Source: an uncultured Rhodobacter sp. (lineage in GTDB: Bacteria > Pseudomonadota > Alphaproteobacteria > Rhodobacterales > Rhodobacteraceae). Taken from it: a stretch of 6,652 nucleotides of DNA. How positions within the stretch are numbered: the first letter of the stretch is position 1; each line of letters opens with the position of its first letter. Shown here piece after piece: positions 1 through 5,925 of this stretch. The notes under the pieces were generated by a model that did no database searches, was not told the origin of the DNA, and worked only from the letters and a program-made list of their open reading frames with translations. The stretch is taken from positions 1-6,652 of the forward strand of contig CALGTJ010000241.1 of assembly GCA_937901435.1 (NCBI GenBank), written 5' to 3'. The translations under genes were made by a program, and so were the position numbers.

Positions 1-1
1 C

Positions 2-523
2 GTCAAAGGCTCGACCGGGTACTACTGCGGCGGGATGAACAAACAGGCCACAATCAACATCAAGGGCTCTGCCGGTCCCGGCGTGGCCGAGAACATGATG
101 AGCGGCACCATCGTGATTGACGGCGACGCCAGCCAATACGCGGGCGCGACCGGTAACGGTGGATTGCTTGTGATCAAGGGCAATGCCAGTTCGCGCTGCG
201 GGATTTCCATGAAGGGCATCGACATTGTCGTGCATGGCAACATCGGCCATATGAGCGCCTTTATGGCCCAGTCCGGCAATCTGGTGGTCTGCGGCGATGC
301 GGGCGACGCCCTTGGCGACAGCCTGTACGAGGCGCATCTCTTTGTGCGCGGTTCCGTCAAATCACTGGGCGCAGATTGCATCGAAAAAGAGATGCGGCCC
401 GAACATCTGGCCACCCTTGCCGATCTGCTGGACCGCGCCGGGGCGGATGCCAAACCGGAAGAGTTCAAACGCTATGGCTCTGCCCGCAAGCTCTATCACT
501 TCAACATCGACAACGCGTATTAA
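2..523 (+). CDS. mgsB: N-methylglutamate synthase subunit B (GlxC/GltB3-type), 5'-truncated
   Basis: The frame is open from the window edge to TAA at 521-523, showing 173 residues of the C-terminal part; family members are about 225-230 residues (from memory), so roughly 50 are missing. The visible protein is glycine-rich with repeated short beta-strand units (for example SGTIVIDGDAS, GGLLVIKGNAS, GIDIVVHGNIG, GNLVVCGDAG), the pattern of the right-handed beta-helix GXGXG domain at the C-terminus of large-subunit glutamate synthase. In the N-methylglutamate pathway this domain is a separate subunit, working in the cytoplasm with MgsA (amidotransferase-like) and MgsC (FMN subunit) to convert the gamma-glutamylmethylamide route product and glutamate into N-methylglutamate. 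It ends 10 bp before mgsC. The same family is called glxC in rhizobia; the neighbouring gmaS and tmm favour the methylamine role. The ATG at 35 is internal, since the preceding codons are in frame and fit the family. Confidence 0.85.
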   Translation, partial: VKGSTGYYCGGMNKQATINIKGSAGPGVAENMMSGTIVIDGDASQYAGATGNGGLLVIKGNASSRCGISMKGIDIVVHGNIGHMSAFMAQSGNLVVCGDAGDALGDSLYEAHLFVRGSVKSLGADCIEKEMRPEHLATLADLLDRAGADAKPEEFKRYGSARKLYHFNIDNAY

Positions 524-533
524 GGGGCCAAAG

Positions 534-1877
534 ATGAAAGACGATCACAAAAGTGCGCCCCGAACGATGCCAATCCAATCGGCGACGTTTTCCAACCCCG
601 TGAACGCCGAAATCCGGCGCGCGGCAGCGACGGGCATCTATGACATTCGCGGCGGCGGGGCCAAGCGCAAGGTCCCCCATTTCGACGACCTGCTGTTCCT
701 CGGGGCCTCGATGTCGCGCTATCCCCTGGAGGGCTACCGCGAGAAATGCGAGACCTCGGTGACGCTGGGCACGCGGTTCGCCAAGAACCCGATCACGCTG
801 GATATCCCCGTGACCATCGCGGGCATGTCCTTTGGCGCGCTCTCCGGCTTGGCCAAAGAGGCGCTGGGACGCGGGGCCACGCTGGCGGGCACCTCGACCA
901 CCACGGGTGACGGCGGCATGACCCAAGAGGAACGCGGCCATTCCAACAAGCTGGTCTATCAATATCTGCCCAGCCGTTACGGCATGAACCCGGACGATCT
1001 GCGCCGCGCCGATGCGATTGAAATCGTCGTCGGCCAGGGCGCAAAGCCGGGCGGCGGCGGGATGCTGCTGGGTCAGAAAATCTCTGCACGGGTCGCGGCC
1101 ATGCGCAACCTGCCCGCCGGGATCGACCAGCGTTCTGCCTGCCGTCACCCCGATTGGACCGGGCCGGATGATCTGGAAATCAAGATCCTTGAGTTGCGCG
1201 AAATCACCGGATGGCGCGTGCCGATCTACATCAAGGTCGGCGGCGCACGGCCCTACTTTGACACCACGCTGGCGGTCAAGGCGGGCGCGGATGTGGTCGT
1301 GCTGGACGGTATGCAGGGCGGCACGGCGGCCACGCAGGATGTGTTTATCGAGAACGTCGGCCAGCCGATCCTCGCCTGTATCCGCGAGGCGGTGCGCGCG
1401 CTCGAAGATCTGGGGATGCACCGCGAGGTGCAGCTGATCGTCTCGGGCGGCATCCGCACCGGGGCCGATGTGGCCAAGGCCATGGCGCTGGGTGCGGATG
1501 CGGTGGCGATTGGCACCGCCGCGCTGATCGCGCTGGGGGACAATGACCCAAAGTACGAGGCCGAGTATAACGCGCTTGGCACCACTGCCGGTGCCTACGA
1601 CGACTGGCACGAGGGAAAAGACCCCGCGGGCATCACCACGCAGGATCCGGAATTGATGGCGCGCTTTGATCCCATCGAGGGCGGGCGGCGGTTGAACAAC
1701 TACCTCAAGGTGATGACCCTTGAGGCGCAGACCATCGCGCGCGCCTGTGGCAAGAACCACCTGCACAACCTCGAACCCGAGGACCTCTGCGCCCTCACCA
1801 TGGAGGCCGCCGCCATGGCGAAAATCCCGCTGGCGGGCACCGACTGGTATCCGGGCAAGCCGGGCACACGCTATTAA
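534..1877 (+). CDS. mgsC: N-methylglutamate synthase subunit C, FMN-binding glutamate-synthase-like
   Basis: 447 residues, starting at ATG 534 with AAGGGG (522-527) as ribosome site; the frame extends further upstream but that part overlaps mgsB and is not family-like. The protein matches the FMN-binding TIM-barrel domain of glutamate synthase. Visible motifs are MSFGALSG (98-105), TGDGGMTQEER (124-134), QGAKPGGGG (168-176), IKVGG (233-237), GMQGGTAA (259-266), and the phosphate-binding run VSGGIRTGADVAKAMALGAD (303-322) followed by AIGTAAL. It is the catalytic flavin subunit of MgsABC, which exchanges ammonia for methylamine on glutamate to form N-methylglutamate. The three cysteines that hold the 3Fe-4S cluster in true glutamate synthase are replaced by Asp336, Trp358 and Asp363, so the subunit probably binds only FMN. 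It is homologous to rhizobial GlxD; context decides the name. Confidence 0.85.
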   Translation: MKDDHKSAPRTMPIQSATFSNPVNAEIRRAAATGIYDIRGGGAKRKVPHFDDLLFLGASMSRYPLEGYREKCETSVTLGTRFAKNPITLDIPVTIAGMSFGALSGLAKEALGRGATLAGTSTTTGDGGMTQEERGHSNKLVYQYLPSRYGMNPDDLRRADAIEIVVGQGAKPGGGGMLLGQKISARVAAMRNLPAGIDQRSACRHPDWTGPDDLEIKILELREITGWRVPIYIKVGGARPYFDTTLAVKAGADVVVLDGMQGGTAATQDVFIENVGQPILACIREAVRALEDLGMHREVQLIVSGGIRTGADVAKAMALGADAVAIGTAALIALGDNDPKYEAEYNALGTTAGAYDDWHEGKDPAGITTQDPELMARFDPIEGGRRLNNYLKVMTLEAQTIARACGKNHLHNLEPEDLCALTMEAAAMAKIPLAGTDWYPGKPGTRY

Positions 1878-1885
1878 GACCAACA

Positions 1886-1916
1886 GGGCGCGGCCAGACA
1901 TGGTTCGCGCCCTTTT
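1886..1916 (+). terminator. Terminator-like hairpin between mgsC and gmaS (possible attenuator)
   Basis: A perfect 7-bp all-GC inverted repeat (gggcgcg at 1886-1892, cgcgccc at 1906-1912) encloses a 13-nt loop with an inner CCA/TGG pairing, and TTTT follows at 1913-1916. This has the shape of an intrinsic terminator but the T-tract is short. As gmaS and tmm follow in the same direction, it more likely lowers read-through or protects the upstream mRNA end than fully ends transcription. It lies 9 bp after the mgsC stop and 33 bp before gmaS. Confidence 0.55.
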
Positions 1917-1949
1917 CAACGCACAAAAACAGACGACAGGGAAACGAGA

Positions 1950-3278
1950 ATGACCACCGATCTGGCAAAATTTGCAGCCGAAAAAGGCGTCAAATACTTC
2001 ATGATCTCCTACACCGACCTGTTTGGCGGGCAGCGCGCCAAACTGGTGCCGGCCCAAGCCATCGCGGGTATGCAAGAGGACGGCGCGGGCTTTGCAGGCT
2101 TTGCCACATGGCTGGATATGACGCCCGCGCATCCCGACATGCTGGCCGTGCCGGATGCCGCGACCGTGATCCAGATGCCGTGGAAGCCAGAGGTCGCATG
2201 GGTTGCCAGCAACTGTGTGATGGAAGGTCAGGACGTGGATCAGGCCCCGCGCAACGTGCTGCGCCGCCTTGTGGCAGAGGCCGCCGCCGAGGGGCTGCAC
2301 GTCAAGACCGGGATCGAGGCCGAGTTCTTTTTGCTGATGCCCGACGGCAGCCAGATCTCTGACCCCTTCGATACCGCCGAAAAGCCCTGTTACGATCAGC
2401 AGGCCGTCATGCGCCGCTATGACGTGATCTCGGAAATCTGCGATTACATGCTGGATCTGGGCTGGGGTCCCTATCAGAACGACCACGAGGATGCCAATGG
2501 CCAGTTCGAAATGAACTGGGAGTTTGACGACGCGCTGGCCACCGCCGACAAGCACAGCTTTTTCAAATTCATGGTGAAATCGGTCGCGGAAAAGCACGGG
2601 TTGCGCGCCACCTTCATGCCCAAGCCGATCGAGGGTCTCACTGGCAACGGCTGTCACGCGCATATCTCTGTCTGGGATGCGCCGGGGGCTGACGCCAAGG
2701 TCAACGTCTTTGCCGGTGAGGGCGAAGGCCAGACCGGCGAGGTTGGCCTGTCAGAGCGCGGCAAGCATTTCCTTGGCGGCATCATGAAACACGCCAGCGC
2801 CCTGGCCGCGATCACCAACCCCACCGTCAACAGCTACAAGCGCATCAACGCGCCGCGCACCATGTCCGGGGCCACATGGGCACCCAACACGGTCACATGG
2901 ACCGGCAACAACCGCACCCATATGGTCCGCGTCCCCGGTCCCGGCCGGTTCGAATTGCGCCTGCCCGATGGGGCGGCCAACCCCTATCTGCTGCAATCGG
3001 TGATCATCGCGGCGGGCCTGTCGGGTATCCGGTCCAAGGCGGATCCGGGCAAGCGTCACGACATCGACATGTATGCCGAAGGCCATAAGGTGCGCGGCGC
3101 GCCCAAGCTGCCGCTGAACCTGCTGGACGCCCTGCGCGACTTCAACCGCGACAAAGACCTCAAGGCCGCGATGGGGAATGCGTTTTCCGAGGCCTACCTG
3201 AAAATGAAACATCAGGAATGGAATGCCTATGCCTCCCACTTCAGCCAGTGGGAAAAAGACAACACGCTGGATATCTAA
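1950..3278 (+). CDS. gmaS: Gamma-glutamylmethylamide synthetase (glutamine synthetase fold)
   Basis: 442 residues; ATG 1950 is preceded by AGGGA (1938-1942) at good spacing. GmaS is a cytoplasmic ATP-dependent ligase joining monomethylamine to the gamma-carboxyl of glutamate, the first step of the N-methylglutamate pathway. Glutamine-synthetase landmarks are present in order: the beta-grasp motif YTDLFGG (21-27) keeping the Asp50-equivalent Asp23; metal ligands in GIEAEFFLL (121-129; Glu123, Glu125) and [11 protein letters not shown] (177-187; Glu180, Glu187); GNGCHAH (232-238) with His236; NSYKR (294-298); NRTHMVR (321-327) with Arg322 and Arg327; and FELRLPD (334-340) with Glu335 and Arg337. 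The ammonium-site Glu of classical enzymes (Glu327 of E. coli GlnA) is Trp310 here. The rhizobial GlnT proteins linked to glxBCD are close relatives and would be the alternative call; tmm lying 16 bp downstream supports GmaS. Confidence 0.88.
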   Translation: MTTDLAKFAAEKGVKYFMISYTDLFGGQRAKLVPAQAIAGMQEDGAGFAGFATWLDMTPAHPDMLAVPDAATVIQMPWKPEVAWVASNCVMEGQDVDQAPRNVLRRLVAEAAAEGLHVKTGIEAEFFLLMPDGSQISDPFDTAEKPCYDQQAVMRRYDVISEICDYMLDLGWGPYQNDHEDANGQFEMNWEFDDALATADKHSFFKFMVKSVAEKHGLRATFMPKPIEGLTGNGCHAHISVWDAPGADAKVNVFAGEGEGQTGEVGLSERGKHFLGGIMKHASALAAITNPTVNSYKRINAPRTMSGATWAPNTVTWTGNNRTHMVRVPGPGRFELRLPDGAANPYLLQSVIIAAGLSGIRSKADPGKRHDIDMYAEGHKVRGAPKLPLNLLDALRDFNRDKDLKAAMGNAFSEAYLKMKHQEWNAYASHFSQWEKDNTLDI

Positions 3279-3294
3279 AGTAAGGACGCGACAA

Positions 3295-4629
3295 ATGACA
3301 AAACGTATAGCAGTGCTGGGCGCAGGCCCCTCTGGCCTCGCCCAACTGCGCGCCTTTCAATCGGCGCAGGCCGCCGGGGCCGAGATCCCAGAAGTGGTGT
3401 GCTTTGAAAAGCAGGCCAATTGGGGGGGGCTGTGGAATTACACATGGCGCACCGGCCTTGATCAATATGGCGAGCCTGTGCATGGCTCTATGTATCGCTA
3501 TCTCTGGTCCAATGGCCCCAAGGAAGGTCTTGAATTCGCGGATTATTCCTTCGAGGAACATTTCGGCAAGCAGATCGCATCCTATCCACCGCGCGCCGTG
3601 CTGTTTGACTATATCGAAGGGCGTGTGAACAAGGCAGGCGTGCGCGACTGGATCCGGTTCGAGACCTCTGTGCGCCGGGTCGAGGCCGAGGGCGACAAAT
3701 TTGCCGTCACGGTCAAGGATCTGCCCAATGACCGCGAATATACCGAGGTCTTTGACCATGTGATCTGCGCCACGGGGCATTTCTCGACGCCAAATGTGCC
3801 GCAGTTCGAGGGGTTCGATAAATTTCAGGGCCGCGTGCTGCACGCCCATGACTTCCGCGACGCGCTGGAATTCAAGGACCTCGACATCCTGATCGTGGGC
3901 ACGTCCTATTCGGCCGAGGACATCGGCTCGCAATGCTGGAAATACGAGGCCAAGTCGATCACCGTCAGCCACCGCACCGCTGCCATGGGCTATGACTGGC
4001 CTGACAATTGGTCAGAGGTGCCGCTGCTGACCAAGGTCGTGGGCAAGACTGCGCATTTCAAGGATGGCACCAGCCGCGATGTGGACGCGATTATCCTGTG
4101 CACCGGATATCAGCACCACTTTCCCTTTATGGCCGCCGATCTTTGCCTCAAGACCGCCAACCGTCTGGCCACGGCGGACCTCTATAAAGGCGTGGCGTGG
4201 ATCGACAATCCGAACCTCTTTTACCTCGGGATGCAGGACCAGTGGTTCACCTTCAACATGTTCGACGCCCAGGCCTGGTGGGTGCGCGATGTCATCATGG
4301 ATCGCATCGCCCTGCCCGACCGCGCCACGATGGAGGCCGATGTGGCCGACCGTGTCGCGCGCGAGGATGCGGGCGAAAGCGATTATGACGCGATCTGGTA
4401 TCAGGGCGATTATATCAAGGAGCTGATCGCAGAGACCGATTATCCCAGCTTTGACGTCGAAGGCGCCTGTCAGGCCTTCAAGGAATGGAAGGGTCACAAG
4501 AAAAAGGACATCATGACCTTCCGCAACAATTCCTACAAATCCGTCATCACCGGCACCATGGCCCCCGTCCACCACACGCCCTGGAAAGACGCGCTGGATG
4601 ACAGCCTAGAGGTCTATCTGCAAAACTGA
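3295..4629 (+). CDS. tmm: Trimethylamine monooxygenase (flavin-containing monooxygenase)
   Basis: 444 residues from ATG 3295, with AAGGA at 3282-3286; the in-frame ATG at 3223 lies inside gmaS and would add unrelated sequence. Tmm is a cytoplasmic FAD- and NADPH-dependent enzyme oxidising trimethylamine with O2 to trimethylamine N-oxide. Seen here: the FAD Rossmann motif [10 protein letters not shown] (7-16), an Glu38 at the end of the second strand, the WGGLW segment (43-47), the monooxygenase fingerprint F-x-G-x3-H-x3-F at 177-187, the NADP Rossmann motif [11 protein letters not shown] (201-211), and the ATG/CTGY-type motif at 269-272. From memory, Tyr207 and Trp319 studied in the Roseovarius nubinhibens enzyme correspond to Tyr205 and Trp317 here. 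Length and motifs fit bacterial Tmm rather than Baeyer-Villiger enzymes. It is the last gene of the run with mgsBC and gmaS, which also supports an amine substrate. A run of eight G (3422-3429) encodes the start of WGGLW. Confidence 0.9.
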   Translation: MTKRIAVLGAGPSGLAQLRAFQSAQAAGAEIPEVVCFEKQANWGGLWNYTWRTGLDQYGEPVHGSMYRYLWSNGPKEGLEFADYSFEEHFGKQIASYPPRAVLFDYIEGRVNKAGVRDWIRFETSVRRVEAEGDKFAVTVKDLPNDREYTEVFDHVICATGHFSTPNVPQFEGFDKFQGRVLHAHDFRDALEFKDLDILIVGTSYSAEDIGSQCWKYEAKSITVSHRTAAMGYDWPDNWSEVPLLTKVVGKTAHFKDGTSRDVDAIILCTGYQHHFPFMAADLCLKTANRLATADLYKGVAWIDNPNLFYLGMQDQWFTFNMFDAQAWWVRDVIMDRIALPDRATMEADVADRVAREDAGESDYDAIWYQGDYIKELIAETDYPSFDVEGACQAFKEWKGHKKKDIMTFRNNSYKSVITGTMAPVHHTPWKDALDDSLEVYLQN

Positions 4630-4638
4630 GGCGACTTG

Positions 4639-4676
4639 CGCCCAGAGCGGGATTTTCCGCTCTGGGCGTCCCTTTA
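4639..4676 (+). terminator. Intrinsic terminator after tmm
   Basis: A perfect 12-bp inverted repeat (4639-4650 and 4657-4668, cgcccagagcgg and its complement) with a 6-nt loop gatttt begins 9 bp after the tmm stop. It is followed by a pyrimidine-rich, partly T-rich tail (tcccttta). The stem is strong and the T-tract weak, which is common for terminators in GC-rich alphaproteobacteria. It probably closes the mgs-gmaS-tmm transcript. Confidence 0.75.
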
Positions 4677-4778
4677 TCGTCAGATGCAGGGTCGGAAGGG
4701 ACTGAAAATACCGGGGATTCCAGAGGCAACGAGGCGATCTGATCAGCCATCGTGACACAATCTGTCCTCGACCGCGGA

Positions 4779-4807
4779 TTGACTGTTCTAAAAATGGGCT
4801 GGACCAT
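4779..4807 (+). promoter_or_regulatory. Weak candidate promoter ahead of the 4878 gene
   Basis: TTGACT (4779-4784) matches five of six bases of a sigma-70 -35 box. At 17-bp spacing the -10 position reads GACCAT (4802-4807), only three of six matches. A separate TATAAC (4840-4845) looks like a -10 box but lacks a credible -35. Some promoter must lie in 4677-4877, because the gene at 4878 follows a terminator, but its exact place is a guess. The rest of 4677-4877 shows no gene or clear structure. Confidence 0.2.
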
Positions 4808-4877
4808 CATGCCGATGAGCCCCTACACTCTCGTGCGAATATAACGCCAAAAGTGCTCTCAACCCCAAGGTCCATTC

Positions 4878-5297
4878 ATGGTTTCAAAAAATTTCAAACG
4901 TATCGCCGTCGTCTCTGCACTCCTCATCGCTTGCGTCGTGATCCCGCCCGCCAGCGCAGTGGCTGGCGATTGCAAGGGCGTGCGGTTCCAGATCACCAAC
5001 CGCCTTGTGGCCGATGGCGGGACACCCCAGATTGTCCGGCTGAAACGGTTCGTTATTCAAAGCGGTCAAACCGTTTGGTCAGAGAATATCCGCAATGCCA
5101 CTGTGGCGCCTAATACCAGTTTCGTGTCAGATCGCCGGCGCTTGAACCGTCTGGATTCAGGCGAGGTGGGCGACTTTACGCTCTATTACCGCCATCGCTC
5201 GCCGGGCATGGCAGGCGCGTCGGCCTGGCGAGACGGCTCGTTCAGATTTTCCGAGCTTTGCACCGATGACAAACGGTTTTTCATAGAGATCGAATAG
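4878..5297 (+). CDS. Small exported protein of unknown function
   Basis: 139 residues from ATG 4878, with AAGG (4867-4870) as ribosome site. I do not recognise the family. The N-terminus is a typical Sec signal peptide: basic KNFKR (4-8), hydrophobic core IAVVSALLIACVVI (9-22), and an ASA cleavage site at residue 27. The mature part, about 110 residues, is rich in Arg and beta-type stretches, with cysteines at 32 and 128, near the two ends, that could form one disulfide in the periplasm. LIAC (16-19) resembles a lipobox, but the Val after Cys and the later cleavage site make a soluble periplasmic protein more likely. It follows the tmm terminator, so it appears to be its own transcription unit, convergent with the minus-strand genes. 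Its TAG stop (5295-5297) is shared with the left end of an inserted repeat element. Link to amine metabolism is unproven. Confidence 0.72.
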   Translation: MVSKNFKRIAVVSALLIACVVIPPASAVAGDCKGVRFQITNRLVADGGTPQIVRLKRFVIQSGQTVWSENIRNATVAPNTSFVSDRRRLNRLDSGEVGDFTLYYRHRSPGMAGASAWRDGSFRFSELCTDDKRFFIEIE

Positions 5298-5398
5298 AGC
5301 GTGTCGCATTCAATTGAATTCAAAAGGCACTGCCTCTCGCTTGCGCTCGAACGCGCCTTTTGATGCTTTCTGTTTCTGATTAAACGCGACACGCTCTA
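5295..5398. repeat. 104-bp inverted-repeat element, MITE-like, flanked by TA
   Basis: The ends are a perfect 13-bp inverted repeat: tagagcgtgtcgc (5295-5307) and gcgacacgctcta (5386-5398). Further in, caaaaggc (5321-5328) pairs with gccttttg (5355-5362), with partial pairing between, so the whole piece can fold into one long stem. It is too short to code for a transposase. If the outer TA pairs are a target-site duplication, the core is exactly 100 bp (5297-5396). This fits a non-autonomous element mobilised by a transposase of a TA-duplicating family such as IS630 or some IS5 groups; that assignment is inference. End sequences of this kind are, from memory, frequent in Rhodobacteraceae intergenic regions. 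It may also help end transcription from both sides. Confidence 0.75.
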
Positions 5399-5400
5399 AA

Positions 5401-5427
5401 GCGCCGTCCCGTGGACCTGGGCGGCGC
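5401..5427 (-). terminator. Hairpin after the minus-strand exported-protein gene
   Basis: Arms 5401-5409 and 5419-5427 (gcgccg with cggcgc, plus one G-U and two G-C pairs) enclose a 9-nt loop. On the minus strand it begins 10 nt after the stop at 5437 and is followed by TTTA, so it could be a weak intrinsic terminator for the 5437-5925 gene. The repeat element now begins within the bases that would form its T-tract. Confidence 0.45.
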
Positions 5428-5436
5428 GTGCCGCGT

Positions 5437-5925
5437 CTACAACCCGGCGACCCGCAGAAAAACATAGGTTTCCTGCAAAGCGCCCTTGTCCTTGATCGAC
5501 ACAGCAATCTCTGCGGTTTCAGACCGAAACAGGCGCAGGTCGTAAAAATCCGGGTGATTGACGGCGGTGTCTTTGCGAACGGCAGCATGTTTGCCAAGGC
5601 AAAGGACCAAAGCGTCCAGAACAGCGTCAAAAGCCTGTTGTGCAGCCTCAGAACGATAGGCAAAGGCCCAGCCGCAGGTCTGGCTTTGACCGCCCGACAG
5701 GGCAAGCGAGGTCTGACAGGAACTCGTGCCAACCAATGGAGACGGCAGGGCCAAGGACGTCACAGACCCGCGCCCGCCGTTGATCGTGATATGCATGGTC
5801 TCGACCGCTTCACAAAACGGATCGGCCCGCAGCGCCCCCGCCAAGGCAAGGCTGATGGTGGTGGACAGGACCGCAAGCCTCAGACCCAGTGCCACGTCCC
5901 CTTTGCGCCCCCGCCCCAAGGTCAC
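5437..5925 (-). CDS. Small exported cysteine-containing protein of unknown function
   Basis: 162 residues if translation starts at the GTG at 5925-5923, which overlaps the TGA stop of the upstream GcvT-family gene (GTGA), suggesting translational coupling. A purine-rich aaaaagga lies 12 nt upstream, farther than usual. A second GTG at codon 11 (5895-5893) is possible, with AAAGGGG directly before it, so the start is uncertain. Either start gives a signal peptide: basic n-region, core LAVLSTTISLALAGAL (17-32), cleavage after LRA (residue 34). The mature protein has four cysteines (38, 70, 84, 109), enough for two disulfides, and no other hydrophobic segment long enough for a membrane anchor. 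I do not recognise the family. It appears co-transcribed with a cytoplasmic folate-type demethylase, but nothing in its sequence reveals a role. Confidence 0.7.
   Translation of the reverse strand: MTLGRGRKGDVALGLRLAVLSTTISLALAGALRADPFCEAVETMHITINGGRGSVTSLALPSPLVGTSSCQTSLALSGGQSQTCGWAFAYRSEAAQQAFDAVLDALVLCLGKHAAVRKDTAVNHPDFYDLRLFRSETAEIAVSIKDKGALQETYVFLRVAGL

Noticed and set aside
501..2663. A 720-codon open frame on the minus strand, antisense to mgsC and gmaS
   Set aside because: Both sense genes have full family motifs over this whole stretch. The antisense product is low in recognisable structure and rich in His, Arg and Gly, typical of the mirrored frame of GC-rich genes.
1950..3278. 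Calling this gene glnT (and the upstream pair glxC/glxD) as in rhizobia
   Set aside because: The families are homologous and sequence alone is not decisive, but the adjacent tmm and the lost iron-sulfur cysteines in the partner subunit fit the methylamine pathway better.
4547..4810. An 87-codon minus-strand open frame across the tmm end and terminator
   Set aside because: It runs through the terminator hairpin and the tmm coding end, with no ribosome site or recognisable product.
4840..4845. TATAAC as a -10 promoter box
   Set aside because: No -35 match at 16-18 bp upstream (sequence around 4816-4823 is gagccc-like), so it is not supported as a promoter.
4923..4934. LIAC in the 4878 gene read as a lipoprotein signal
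   Set aside because: Val follows the Cys, which is unusual, and a good ASA cleavage site occurs eight residues later. Kept only as an alternative.
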